From Leishmania mexicana MHOM/GT/2001/U1103 (lineage: Eukaryota; Euglenozoa; Kinetoplastea; Trypanosomatida; Trypanosomatidae): 64,000 nucleotides of DNA. This document shows positions 48,471-59,683 of this stretch, piece by piece. The notes beneath the pieces were generated by a model that had not been told where the DNA came from, made no database searches, and was given only the letters and a program-made list of their open reading frames with translations. The number at the start of each line of letters is the position of its first letter. The stretch's first letter is position 1. The stretch covers positions 1-64,000 of the forward strand of contig NC_018317.1 of NCBI RefSeq assembly GCF_000234665.1, in the 5' to 3' direction. A program made the translations under genes and the position numbers.

Positions 48471-49385
48471 CGCGCCTGTTTATAGAGGGAAGATGAGGAG
48501 AAGAGAGGAAAAGGTGGTGTGGCGCCACTGGGTAAGGGACGGAGGAGGTGAGCGATCGAACGATCGGAGGGCTGTGACGCGGAACAGCGGACGGGGGAGG
48601 GGGGAGGAAGTCGGACTGTGTGTATGTATATACGGGCACACAAGAAGACACGGGGACAATACCAGCGCACCCGCACACGTACGTGCGCAGCGGAGAGCCA
48701 AGCAAGCCGACGAAGACGGCGAACCACAAGAGAGGAGAGAGAACAACAAAACGAAGGAAAACGCGCACACGCACGAGAGCCAAAGTTGGAGGGGAGGGGG
48801 AGCAGAAAGGGGAAAAAGGGATGCGGCGACACTGACGGGGATGTGCAGGTGCGTGGGCGAGAGAGAGAGAGGGAGACAGGGAGGGTCAGAGAGACGCACG
48901 CGTCGGAAGCACATGTGGCAGCGAGAGAGAGAGAGTCACTCAGACACACCCACTCACGGCAGCAGAGACTGGCCACACGTGCCAGCGCCGACACGCACCA
49001 AGTATATGAGTGCATGTGTGGGTGTTATCGAGCATGCCGCTCTCTCCAAGGCCGCAGTTGCTGCATTACCCGGCCTCGCCTTTCTCACGAGTGGCTTGAT
49101 AGAGAGATGTATAGATGTGCACGTGTCGACGCGCATGTACGACCGGTGGCCGTGCTGTGCTTTGGAGAAAAGCAAGAGACGATTGGTGGGCGGTGGTTGG
49201 TGAAGAGCCTTCCACGGAAACGCGATGGTGGGCCGTGAGAGAGACAGGAGAAAAGACAGAAAAAGAGCGCGGTGAGCTGCGAGGGACGGCACTCGTACAC
49301 ATGCGCTCTGCTGCGGATCTTGCGGCCTCTCACCATCCATGTGGCACTCGCCTCTTTCACTTCTCTGCAGCTCCATGAATGCTGT
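48471..49385. other. Intergenic region
   Basis: About 0.9 kb. It contains the PKA-R pyrimidine tract at its left edge and GA-rich plus strand at 48860-48940. The right end is the 3' UTR of the MYST gene. No gene seen. Confidence 0.6.
48476..48514 (-). promoter_or_regulatory. Candidate trans-splice acceptor for PKA-R
   Basis: The minus strand carries an almost pure pyrimidine tract (TTTTCCTCTCTTCTCCTCAT, then CTTCCCTCTATAAACAG). The AG falls at 48476-48477, which would leave a 5' UTR of only five bases before the ATG at 48470. A more distal acceptor is possible. Confidence 0.45.
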
Positions 49386-51257
49386 TCAGTAGTGGTAGTA
49401 CGGCGTGTCGTACGCGTAGGCGCCTCGCCTATCCTTTAGGAGCCAGCGCTTGTCGAACATCACACACGAGCGCGGCGTCTTTGTGTGAAGCTTTGCTGCT
49501 GCCTCGAGAAGCGTGGCCTCCAGAACCAGCGTGGCCGTGTAGCGCGCGCCAGATATCGAGCCACCACCATTCCCAGTACTTCCTCCGGCCGAGGAAGAGG
49601 ACACCTTGCTGCCGCTGCTCGCCTGCGAGTCTTTCAGCGAAGTGGAGGCGCTGCTGCGCTCTCGGCGTTGCCTTCTCTTTGAAGAGGTCGGAGAGGTTGG
49701 TGGTGAGGCGCTGTCGTCATCGTCGCTGCAGCGCGCCGCCGCGGCGTTGGCAGCAACGGGCTGATAGAAGGCGAACTCGCTCTGCAGGAGTAGCGTTTCC
49801 ATGTCGTCTGTGTGGATTGGTATGTCCATCAGCGCACGAAGCTCCGCCAGGGTGAAGCGCAGCTCCGGCTGTGCGGTCCGTGACACACGCCGGTGTAACG
49901 GAGCAACCGCGGCTAGAGACCGCAGCAGCGCGCGTCGCCAATAGGAGAGGAGCAACGACTGCCCGTGGGGCGAGAAGGGTCGACTGATGGCTCCACCAGA
50001 CCGCCCACAGAAACCGCACCCGCACACACGTTGCCGCTGCCGAGTCATCCAGTACGCCACATCCAGCAGGAAAGTAGCCACACCCGTGCGTTGAAAGATG
50101 GGCAACGTGACAATGCACGAGAGCGTGTGATCAGGGTGGTGCTTCAGCCTGCTGAAGTACCCCATCACCGCGTCGCCGTCCCAGTCCTCCGCATCGAAGT
50201 CGCTCGCAACCTGGCGGAACCCCTCTCTCGAGAGCGCGACCAGGTTGTCCACTCCACACTGCTCGGCGGACGTACCGGACGGCAGTGCGGCTGGCATGTA
50301 CGGCAGCGAGGCACGTGGAATCGTCACCACCACGTACTCGTACAGGTCGACATCATTCGACAGCACTTTGCTCTCGATGAGCTGTTTGCCCAGGAGGGAA
50401 AGGCAGCGGCCGTAGTGGAGGTCCTTGGCGCCGTCCACGAGGAACGCCTTGTACCCGGCGTCCTCGTCATGGTAGATGAGTCGACCAGGCGGGGTGCGCA
50501 GGCGGCAGTACTCGCCGGCCAGGTGTACGTAGTACTGCTCCCGCGTAAAGAAGGGCGAGAGACAGCGGTGGCACACGTAGACGGAGTGACAGACGTCGTC
50601 TTCGGGGAGGGCCAGGTACTGTAGAGCGCTGTAGGGTGCAGGAAACCAAGGCTGGAAGGCGTAGCACAGATACACCACCTCGCACACGGCCGTGTCATGC
50701 TCCATCGCGGCCACCCACTCCTCCGGTGCTTCGCGGGGCTGTCCAGACAGGTGCGAGACGGCGGACACTGACGCCACCCCTTCGTCATCGCGAGGTTCCG
50801 GCACCGTTGCGGGCGGCTCAGGGGGCGAAGAGCTAGCGGAAGTCATTGCAGCGGTGTTGTTGGCGAGGGCGACGTCCCCAGACGCCGGGGCGAGAGCGAA
50901 GGCATCATACCAGCCATCGTAGCGGTAGTGGTAGCCGCCGTTTGAGACAAAGCTGCCGCCGGCGGCGCGCAGCTCGTTGCAGCTGTGTATGGTCCCGCTC
51001 CCAATAGTGCTGAGCGGGGCCCCGCTCCACGACAGTGCAGCCGCCTTGCGCCGCTGCCGCGCCAGCTCCGCGCCAAACTCGATGTGGGTGCAGTGAACGT
51101 AATACAAGCGCCGCCATGGCTCCTCGGCGTGGGGGCGCACCCCCACCACCACCCCTGTCACGGCGAATCCGTCGCTGCGGATGCCATCGGAGCTGTTCGT
51201 GGCATGCGTGGATGTGGAGTCGGTGAGGAAAAGACGACACCGCTGGCCGACCTCCAT
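49386..51257 (-). CDS. MYST-family histone acetyltransferase, atypical active site
   Basis: 623 residues from the ATG at 51257 (MEVGQRCRLFLTDS). The longer frame upstream is UTR-like, and a candidate splice acceptor lies 16 bases upstream. Residues about 2-75 look like a chromo-barrel (VTGVVVGVRPHAEEPWRRLY and YVHCTHIEF). The MYST C2HC zinc finger is C229, C232, H245, C251, followed by RTPPGRLIYH. The acetyltransferase core has the KAFLVDG and LSLLGKQLIESKVLSNDVDL blocks (K297 at the usual autoacetylated Lys), the catalytic Cys381 in LSCIVTLPIFQ and the acetyl-CoA loop QRTGVA (389-394). In the canonical GSPEKPLSDLG block this protein reads GAISRPFSPHG (422-432), so Ser425 stands where the general-base Glu is expected. 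A Ser-rich acidic insert lies at 511-570. It is probably a nuclear chromatin acetylase. Confidence 0.85.
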   Translation of the reverse strand: MEVGQRCRLFLTDSTSTHATNSSDGIRSDGFAVTGVVVGVRPHAEEPWRRLYYVHCTHIEFGAELARQRRKAAALSWSGAPLSTIGSGTIHSCNELRAAGGSFVSNGGYHYRYDGWYDAFALAPASGDVALANNTAAMTSASSSPPEPPATVPEPRDDEGVASVSAVSHLSGQPREAPEEWVAAMEHDTAVCEVVYLCYAFQPWFPAPYSALQYLALPEDDVCHSVYVCHRCLSPFFTREQYYVHLAGEYCRLRTPPGRLIYHDEDAGYKAFLVDGAKDLHYGRCLSLLGKQLIESKVLSNDVDLYEYVVVTIPRASLPYMPAALPSGTSAEQCGVDNLVALSREGFRQVASDFDAEDWDGDAVMGYFSRLKHHPDHTLSCIVTLPIFQRTGVATFLLDVAYWMTRQRQRVCGCGFCGRSGGAISRPFSPHGQSLLLSYWRRALLRSLAAVAPLHRRVSRTAQPELRFTLAELRALMDIPIHTDDMETLLLQSEFAFYQPVAANAAAARCSDDDDSASPPTSPTSSKRRQRRERSSASTSLKDSQASSGSKVSSSSAGGSTGNGGGSISGARYTATLVLEATLLEAAAKLHTKTPRSCVMFDKRWLLKDRRGAYAYDTPYYHY

Positions 51258-51725
51258 CGTGACTGCCCCACCCCTGCAGAGCAACGCAGGAATGGTGAGA
51301 GAAGCAAATCCCGCATGAGCAATGAAAGACGTGAAAGAGGGAAGGGTGTGAGAGAGGCAGCGGGCGAAGTGCAAGCGGGAGACACGAGACAAGAAAAACG
51401 GAAGCGCTCCGCTGCGCTTCAGCGTCCCTCTCCCTCTCTTCCCTAGACATGACACACCTGCACGCACACGTCCACAGACGTGTCGACCGCCATCGCGCGG
51501 AGCATGCAGCGGCGTGGCCATCCGTTGGCATCCTCTTCCATTCCCTTTGTATCCTCAAAAGACCAGCACGAGAAAGGTGGGCGCGGTGCCGGTGGCGGCT
51601 TCATAAACGGCTCCCCACCACCTCAGTGGCGGTTAGCGCGGTTCACCATACACTGTCGCTGGTTGGTGTGAATGCATGTCCTCTGCAGGCAGCCCGTGGA
51701 GCCTCTATGGTGGAAATCAGATCTA
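51258..51725. other. Intergenic region
   Basis: About 0.5 kb between the MYST and TPR genes, one of the shortest gaps here. On the minus strand a pyrimidine-rich stretch ends in CTCTGCAG at 51274-51281, a plausible acceptor for the MYST mRNA. Confidence 0.55.
51274..51305 (-). promoter_or_regulatory. Candidate trans-splice acceptor for the MYST gene
   Basis: The minus strand reads TCTCACCATTCCTGCGTTGC and then TCTGCAG, with AG at 51274-51275, 16 bases before the ATG. The pyrimidine tract is moderate. This supports the inner ATG over the longer open frame. Confidence 0.35.
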
Positions 51726-53048
51726 TCAACACTGACCATCTACCCCAGCGCGGCTCCCTGGAGCGTTCCCCTGCCGGTGCGTGCTCGAGAGGTGGTGGGA
51801 AAAGAGGGAAGACGGACAGGGTGGCGTGGGGTGCAGTCGCCACTGCTCCACCTCCTGTGCCGCGCAGGCAGAGCTACTGAGAGGTGGCGTCTCCGGACCA
51901 GCCTCACCGTAGATGGCGCTGCACCTGTCAAACAGTGCGCGGGCAAGCTTTGTGTGACCAAGCTCTGCTGCCAGAACGCCTTTGAGCACCAGCGTGCGGA
52001 CGAACAGTGGATCTGTGGGGCCAAGGTACCGCCGTCGCGTGGCTGCCACTGTGTCTAGCAGCTTTAGCGCCTCGACGGATCGACTCTCCAGTAGTCGGTA
52101 CACCTGCGCCACGTGTTCCATTGTCAAAGCCAGCTTCAGCTCCTCCGTACCATCACCGCACTCGCCGTCGTCTCCGCCTACGCCTCGACGAAGCGCGCGT
52201 TGAGCGGCGTCCTTGTCGCTGCGCTGCCGCAGCGCGTGAAGATGCACGCGAATCGCCATGGAGCGCTGCCACGCTTGCAGCGCGGCGATGTAGTCGGCCG
52301 CCTCGTAGTGGCAGACGCCGATGGTGTGCAGGACGTCAGCGAGAAGACTACGGGACGGCCCGAGCGTGTGCGCGAGCCGGTCTTGTGCGTCCAGCAGCAG
52401 CGCCATCACGCTCGCAAGCACAGTCTCTGGCGTACCTGAAGAGGCTGCAGTAGAGGATAGAGGTATTGACGAATGTGTCGGACGTGCGTCAGCGCCGCAC
52501 ACGTCAACCAATGACGCGACCCACAGTTCACCGTCTCCGCGACTGGCTGGCGAGAATGGGGTGCGCCGAAGCTGTTCAAGGCGAAGCACAGCACGGTTGT
52601 ACGCGACGCCAGCCAGTCCCTCGTCCAGCTCACTACAGCACGCGCACTCCACCTCTGCAGATGTGCCAGCAGATGAAAGCCTCGTGTGCGTGCTGGTCAG
52701 GCGCTCTCTCCAGTACCCGTCGCACGTCACAAGCAGTCGCTCCGCCTCGGCGTAGTCCTGCACCGCCATGTAGATGCTCGATAGGAGCAGGAGACTGTTG
52801 CCGAAGAGTCGGTGGCGCTGCCGCTGTTGAGCTTGTGAAACTTCGCAGTCGACCGAAACACTGTCAGCGGTCTCTTCGTGATCGCCGCCTCCATGGCGAT
52901 GGCTGGCGTGGTCGCTGATATCCCTGTGCGGGCTCAGTGACAGTGAAAGGAGCGCCTCTTCCGCCGCGCCGCGTGCGTGGTGAAGGTCACCGAGGCGGTA
53001 GAGCCGCGTGGCGTCAGCGTAGAGCACTGTCGCTAGGGAAAGACTCAT
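51726..53048 (-). CDS. TPR-like repeat protein, unknown function
   Basis: 440 residues from the ATG at 53048 (MSLSLATVLYADATRLYRLG). Three helix-turn-helix repeats of TPR type are visible: about 9-40 (ADATRLYRLGDLHHARGAAE), about 238-270 (DVLHTIGVCHYEAADYIAAL, then QAWQRSMAI) and about 358-390 (TLVLKGVLAAELGHTKLARA). LLLLSSIYMAVQDYAEAERL at about 90 is probably another. Low-complexity inserts separate them (HRHGGGDHEE, GVGGDDGECGDG). There is no enzyme domain or membrane segment. TPR arrays usually scaffold protein complexes; the partner is not indicated. Confidence 0.8.
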   Translation of the reverse strand: MSLSLATVLYADATRLYRLGDLHHARGAAEEALLSLSLSPHRDISDHASHRHGGGDHEETADSVSVDCEVSQAQQRQRHRLFGNSLLLLSSIYMAVQDYAEAERLLVTCDGYWRERLTSTHTRLSSAGTSAEVECACCSELDEGLAGVAYNRAVLRLEQLRRTPFSPASRGDGELWVASLVDVCGADARPTHSSIPLSSTAASSGTPETVLASVMALLLDAQDRLAHTLGPSRSLLADVLHTIGVCHYEAADYIAALQAWQRSMAIRVHLHALRQRSDKDAAQRALRRGVGGDDGECGDGTEELKLALTMEHVAQVYRLLESRSVEALKLLDTVAATRRRYLGPTDPLFVRTLVLKGVLAAELGHTKLARALFDRCSAIYGEAGPETPPLSSSACAAQEVEQWRLHPTPPCPSSLFSHHLSSTHRQGNAPGSRAGVDGQC

Positions 53049-56000
53049 AGTGTGCCTCTCACCGCAAACTTGCACGGTCGAGCCTCTAGTCCTCTCCATG
53101 ACCGGGAGTGCACACATCAGCGATGACAGCAAAGTAAGAGATGGGGCAGGGGGAAGAGGAAAGGTAAAATGAAGGTGCAGCCCGGTAGATGAAGGCTGTG
53201 GGGAGAATGTGAGAGAGAAGGTGCTTGCCTTTTCCCATGTGCATATCGGCGCCGTCCTCTGCTACCGTCCCCCTCCCCCCAAGAACGGCGCTGAGGTACA
53301 CACACACAAGCACGCGGCGGTGACCTCCGCTACAGCGCGAGAGAGCGAGAGCGACTGAGAGTGGGCATGGGGTCCGCCCTTTCAGTGCGAGTGGCTGTGA
53401 AGGAAGCGGGGCAGTGGAGAGCAGAGAGCCGCCGTGGCCCTCCCCTGTTAAAGGCGCTGCTGCATCGGCAGCAGACACAGTATTCCGGCGAGTATAGAAG
53501 AGAGGGGTGTTCGCCTCGCTGCATCTCTCTCGTGGTAAGTGTATGTCGGTATGTGCACTTTCAGAGCACCGCAGGTGCGCTCACGCGCGCTCTGCAGACG
53601 AAGCGGAATAGTAAAAGAAGACTCGAAGGAAAGGCAGAAGAAATGACGCCCGGGGCCGGCTGAAATCCAAAGTGGGCAGGGGGTGGGGTGGGATTGTGCG
53701 GGCATGCAACATCAACGACAACAGCGGGGTACACATCCTCCGTCACTGCCCTCGCCTAAATACAACAAAAGCCACGGAGAAAGTGCAAGAGAGCGGGAGC
53801 GCGCATACGTCCGCCGGCACGCACACGCCCGTCCTCATTGTCCCACAGAGCGAAGGCCACACACACACACACACACACAGAGGTGAGGTGAATCGAGCGA
53901 AAAGAGAAACACGAAATGACGGTGGAGGCCAGCGAAAAACGAGCTGGCGGTCCGGCAACCGCGTAGGGAAGCGTATGCACGTGTACATCCAGTGACGCGC
54001 AAAACCCGCTCGCATATCGGCGCATAAGCGCGTGCACGCCTGACTGGCGTGGCGCTGCCTCCTCTCTCCACCTCCTCGTGTAGGCGTGTTTGGAGAAAAC
54101 AGCAAGAAGCGCATCCGTTGCCGCCGTCCACCACAGCACTTTGCACACGTACACGCATTCACAGGGTAAGACGAAGTGGGATTAGAGAGAAGCCACGACG
54201 GAAATTTAGAGAAGAGGTAATCGCGCAAAGAACGTGAGAGCGGCCGAACATCCTCCGACCGGCAACATCAACGCCAGCCAATGCAAAATACGAGTTTGGA
54301 TGAGGAAGGAAAGCACACAGAAGCGGAGATCGAGAGGTGCACAGACATGAGAGACGTCGAAGATCACCTCCGAAAAAAGCCGATGTGCACACATTATATA
54401 GGATATCCATATATATATATATATATATTACTATGTATATTACTATGTATATGCGCCTGTGTCGATGTGTGCACTCCAGTGACAGAGAGAGGCACACACA
54501 CACACACGCCGACACGGACAGGGCAGGACAGAGTCAGAGAGGGCGGAGGGGGGAGGACGGGAGACGGGAAAGAGTGTACAACAGGGATGAGAGTGATGCG
54601 CGAAAAAAAAGACAGAGAGAAGGGAGAGAAAGCTAAGGAATCACTAAGATGGGAGAGTTGCGGTGTACGTGTGCGCTTGCGTTCATGTGTGTGGGTGCAT
54701 CACGCACACACGCACAGATGTATATGGACGCACGACTGCGGCACAACACAGATAAAGGTGAAGAGGAAAAGAGTCCCATAAAGAGAGAGAGAGGAGGCTG
54801 CAGCTATGTATGCCGACATGCATGCACACACATGCTTCTTGACCCACCACCTCGCCCTTGTTGCTGTCCCGTCGTCGCCACCAAGGGTTCTGCTTTTCCC
54901 GCTGCCGTTTGGCGTACGTCCCCCTCCCCATGATCATCACAGCGGCGGCGGTGGCGGCAGCGGTGGCGGTGGTGGTGATGGCCGCATCGCACAGAAAGAG
55001 GAGCACGGGTGAGAAAGATGGGCATGTGTGTGAGCATGGAATAGAAACACAAAAACAAGATCGATGCGTCCTTCGATGTGGCGAAGGTGGGAGACGAGAA
55101 GGGGGGACGGCAGACATGCGCGTACCTGTCTGAGGGGAGGAGGGAGGGAGGGACCTCGATCGTCGGTGAGAGACCCGAGAGAGCAGGGAAACACATGATG
55201 GCAATCCTCGCAGACTGAACGAGTGAACACCACAATAGAGGAAGGGAAAGAGAAGAGAGCAACGCGTCAAGGACAACAAGCGCCACCAGCTCCAACAGGG
55301 AGAGAGGGGGGAGGAGGAGGGGGAAGGGGGGCTACAACACACACACATACACACAGCGACGAAGAAGCAAGAAGGAAAGGGGGGAAGAAACAAAGGCCAC
55401 AGATGCCGGCTTAGGTCAGAAAGAGGAGGATGAGACGGCGGCGAAAAAAAGGGGTGGATTAGGGACCGGGTCACGGCGAGGCGAGGGCGGTGCGTGGGGT
55501 GGAGAAGGCCAGTGGGGAAACCTCTCATAATCGCACACCCCGCACGTGCACACGGAGAAGGAGAGAGGGCGGGGCGAAGGGTAAGAGAGGGAAAACAGAG
55601 AAAACAAAGAGTTGTACGAGGAGGAAGAGGAGGAGGTGTTTAGGTTGACACAGCACAGTCTCTATGACGTGAGCAACTCTCCTCCATCCCTCCTCTTCCA
55701 ACCTCCGTAGAGATATTCGCCACCGCCTCGAGATCATGTGATATGCACATGCACGCGTGCAGCACACGAGAGCAGGAGAAGTGAGGCAATATGGGGTTAG
55801 AGAGCCAGAAGAAGGCAAGTCCGAAAACGAAGACAGCCGCACAGAGGCACACCTAACACCTATCACGCGCGCAGCCAGGCGCAGCGGTAGAGCGAAGCCA
55901 ACGGCAGGATCCACGACGGGGAGGAAGGATGTACAGCGAGAGAGATGGGAAACAAGGAAGAAAATTCGAGTCAAAAAAAAAGAGAACAAAATTCGACAAT

Positions 56001-57694
56001 AAGATCCGAAGCACACGCACACACGCAGAGAGAGGTACACCAAGTGGGGGGCAGAGGGAGCAGAGCAACGCAACCACTGCCGAAGTCCGCAGGGATGAGT
56101 GACAGCGCAGCAGAAATGAGATAAGAAGAAGAGAGGGTATGAGCCGATGCCGTGTGTGCGGGCGTCGCCGCTCGTGTACACGCACACATGCATCCCACAT
56201 CGCACCACATAGATTTTGCTTCGTGTGACATACAACACCACCACCATCCAGCAGACAACATGCTCTCTTCTGCACTCTTTTCGATCATCTTGCTTACCTC
56301 TCGCATGTCGGCCAGTCACCACCACCACCTCTGTCCATGTCCCCTACTCCGCCCATCCGCCGCACCGGAGTGACGTCCCTTCTTCATCTCGTCGCTCCTC
56401 CTCCTCACCCTCAGTGCGGTTGGGTGCACCGCCGTCTGGTCCAGAGCTCTTCATGTGCGCCGTCGACTTTAAGGGAAGAGATGCGGAGCGGTGGAAGACA
56501 CCTGTCTTCCAACATCACACGCAGCGGCACACCCGCACACAGATAGCAAGACAGTATGCCGCTAGTGTGCCCTCAAGCGTGGGACTGATGCGCGCATGCA
56601 CCGCTGCTGTGGCGACCACGAAGAGACGGCGGCGGTGGCGCGAGATGAGAGGCGGCCCGCACAACTAGTTGGGTGAGGACAGCGAATCGCGGAAAGAACG
56701 AGAGGGAGAGAGAGGACACGTGTATGTGTCTTTGTGTACAACAGAGAGCAGGCAAGATTAGGCAGCATTCTGGGGGAGGGGAGCGGAGCACGCACGCACG
56801 CACACCAACACGCATAACGATGGGAACGATAAGACCCAATGAAAAACGAGCTTACACGTACACTCACCGGAGGCGGCAGCGCAAACGCCGCCAACCACCA
56901 AAGCAACACAGATGGAGAGAGAGAACCACGAAGATCAGCAGAGAGCAGACACCGCGCCCATACAGAAACACAGACAGAGCGAGAGCGAGAGAGCGAGATG
57001 CCTCTGCACCCCCAGTGGATGACGAGAAAACACGAAAGAAAACTCAGAAGTGGAAGAGAGAAAGGACTAGGACGAGGGACACGGACCCCAGCGGCCGTGC
57101 TCGTCCCTCACGGCCCTCACCACACCTCCTCTCCCGCCTCCACAGCGAGACAAAGGGGCCAAACGGATGGGGGAGGGGCGCGGCACCGATAAAGACACCG
57201 CCTGAAGTACGAAAAGTCGAAAGAAAAAGCGTGAAGAAAGCAAATCTTCGACGCACCGAGGGGTGCAACTGTGCGGCGGTGGTGAGAGCGAGATGGGGTG
57301 GGCACGCAGGCACACACACCCACAACTGCGACAGACCACGCTGGGGCTGGGGCTGTGACTATGTCATCACAAGAGACGGAAACGCGAACGTCTGAGTGGC
57401 ATCTCCTGCGCATGCACTCGGGCACATAGACAAAGGGAGAAAGGAGTGGGGGGAGGTGGCAGCAGCGCATCCCATAGATCTACAAGGAAGACGGGTAGGT
57501 CACGCTGCAACCCCACGACAGTGCGACGGACGAGCACGTGTGCTCGAGGTGCACACAGTGGCTTGCCGCCCCATTTTTTGTTGTTCCCCGTCGACCGGCC
57601 ACCTGCCGGCTTGCCACGCCACTTCTCTCTCCCTATCCTAACCCATCCGGCTCCTCGCCGCCGATTCCGCCGCACGTGACCTCCGCTACAGATG
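53049..57694. other. Longest intergenic region (TPR gene / hypothetical)
   Basis: About 4.6 kb without a credible gene. It is composed of GA-rich plus strand, a CA run at 53859-53879, an AT-rich patch at 54409-54452, GGC/GGT repeats at 54948-54975 and A/G-rich tracts through 57300. Minus-strand frames of 267-281 residues at 54683-56328 are Leu/Ser/Pro/Phe-rich products of pyrimidine tracts. It probably represents a very long 3' UTR of the gene at 57695-58441 plus the TPR 5' UTR. No SIDER-like copy was recognised in it. Confidence 0.55.
54409..54452. repeat. (AT)n patch with two copies of TACTATGTATAT
   Basis: About ten AT units followed by two tandem copies of the 12-mer TACTATGTATAT. Such AT-rich sequence is unusual in this GC-rich chromosome. 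It is non-coding. Confidence 0.85.
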
Positions 57695-58441
57695 TTACTC
57701 GGGGAGGTAGCCCATCGCGCTCAGAGTCTCTATGTATTCGTTGTGTGGCACAACCCACACGGCGAACCCGCCCTCGGCCGAAAAGTTGGTGCAGGACCCG
57801 GGAAGCTTCCCCTTGCGCACCTGCATCGCAATCTGCTGATACCCGGCCAAGCCTTCTGAGGTGGAAGTCTCGTAGTAGTGGACGACGTCGAGCCCGGGAC
57901 CCTGCTGCTGCTGCTGCACCGAGTCTCCGCTGGACTTGTCAAGCATGTCCTCCACGTTCGAGTAGGAGCCATACGGCGATGAGCTAGTGGGCTTCCTCGT
58001 CCCAGCGGACGCGGCGGCGTTGCGGCGCGACTGCTTGCGCAGGCTCGCAAAGTCAACGTTGCCGTAACTTAGCACCTTCCGCGCTGTCTCTACGGCGCGC
58101 TCCCGCAGTTCCACGCAGCTCGCCTGCCACGGACATTGGTGCAGGAGCTCGTTGTTGAGGATACGCTCGCTGCCGCCATGACCAAGCGGCGTAGGCGGCA
58201 GACTCGTCGCCTCTCTCGAGCGTGTGACTGCCTCGTAGAAACGCCTGAACTCCTTCAGCTGTGCCTTGCTAGGGGTGGAGACAGGATGCCTCAGCGCCGG
58301 AAGTGACGCGGTCTTCGTGCGAGGACGCGCCGTGTAGTAGGCGCCGCTGCTGTTTTGGCGCTTGGAGACGTAGCCCTTGTGCATCGCGGACGCCACAGCT
58401 GCGCCGATGTCGGAGCGCTGCACCAGTGTTAGCGTCAGCAT
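57695..58441 (-). CDS. Hypothetical protein, unknown function
   Basis: 248 residues from an ATG; a second ATG at residue 20 (MHKGYVSKRQNSSGAYYTAR) is an alternative start. The N-terminal 60 residues are basic and polar. A helical middle region (KAQLKEFRRFYEAVTRSREA, then ASCVELRERAVETARKVLSY) is followed by a Ser/Gln-rich linker with five Gln. The C-terminal 60 residues look folded (GLDVVHYYETSTSEGLAGYQ, GGFAVWVVPHNEYIETLSAM). No family is recognised, and there is no signal peptide or membrane span. The coding composition and the conserved-looking C-terminus support a real gene. Confidence 0.78.
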   Translation of the reverse strand: MLTLTLVQRSDIGAAVASAMHKGYVSKRQNSSGAYYTARPRTKTASLPALRHPVSTPSKAQLKEFRRFYEAVTRSREATSLPPTPLGHGGSERILNNELLHQCPWQASCVELRERAVETARKVLSYGNVDFASLRKQSRRNAAASAGTRKPTSSSPYGSYSNVEDMLDKSSGDSVQQQQQGPGLDVVHYYETSTSEGLAGYQQIAMQVRKGKLPGSCTNFSAEGGFAVWVVPHNEYIETLSAMGYLPE

Positions 58442-59683
58442 GACTGCGTGTGTAGATACGCGATGGCAGATGTCTGTGTGAGGGACGTGTGCTAGATGTT
58501 GGCCTGGGCGAGCAGGAAGTGGGTACGGGGTGCGTTGCTTCAGTGTAAAAAGTCACGCGGGGCAGACGTAAAGATAATCGATGCACTCGCTTCCTGATAC
58601 ATGCATATATATACGTGTGTGGGTGGGTGGGTGGGTGTGGTAGCCGTGGTGGCAGTGAAGCCGCAAGCGCATATCATCACGGGCACAGAAATACGAGAGA
58701 CAGAGGTGGGACGAGGAGAGGAGCGAGGATAGAATGAGGCATACAGACAGAGAGCGGCAGCGGCAGCAGCAGCAGCAGGGAGCTCAAGAAAGGTACCAGC
58801 TCATCATTGCCAACCCAACTCGTGCACGTGGAAGCGTATTTTATAGAGGGAAGGAAAGGTGAAGCACAACGACAGCAACAATCAATGTTAGCATGGATGC
58901 GGGACAGACACACAGGCAGATGCACGCATACGGGTCTACGCACACGCAGAAAGGGAAGAAAAGGGGTCAGGACATAGGCGCGCTCCTTTCGTCTTGCGCC
59001 TCTTGTGTGTACGTGCGTTGCTCAGTGCGCCGCAAGTTGCGCTCAGCGACAGCATTCACAAATTAGCATCGTGTACACACACGCCAGCAGAGCACAATAC
59101 CACCCACAGACACACGCTCATGCAAACACGCGTGCGCGACACCCCTCACGAACCTGTTGCAGTCCCCCACGAGGTGAGAACAGACGCGTTCAAGACGTGA
59201 ATAGGAGGAAGGGAGCAGGTGAACAGATGCGAAGGAAGAAGAGCAGCTCTGCACGCGAAACACACACGCACACACCGAGTGCGTGGGGGAGGGGGCAGAA
59301 GTCGCCGGAGATGCGTGTGAGCGCCAGCACAAAAATCATTGCTTTCCTTTTGCATGTACTCGTGCACCCGGCATGCACTGTAAGACCACCCCCGACGACC
59401 CGCACGACAGGCGTCACCGCTTCCGCCCTCGAGCGCAGGGCCCTGGGCGTGGCCCGCGTGGATCAAGGCATGCAGTCCAGCCAGTTCCCTGTGTCACCGA
59501 TCGCGCAGCACGTATCCGAGGAAGGCCAAGTAGATCCCCGCTAGACGCATGACCTGATTCGGCGGCACGATGCTTCGTTGTATAAGACCAGGGTTCTGCC
59601 GTCGTGCAACACGAGGTAGATGAGCTGTGTGGTGATTCTGTATGCGTCTGTTGGTTGACTTGTTCGTGGGTGAAACGGGCACG

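Noticed and set aside
54683..56328. Minus-strand frames of 281 and 267 residues
   Set aside because: Low-complexity translation of C/T-rich spacer, no domain, and competing frames of similar length in the same place.
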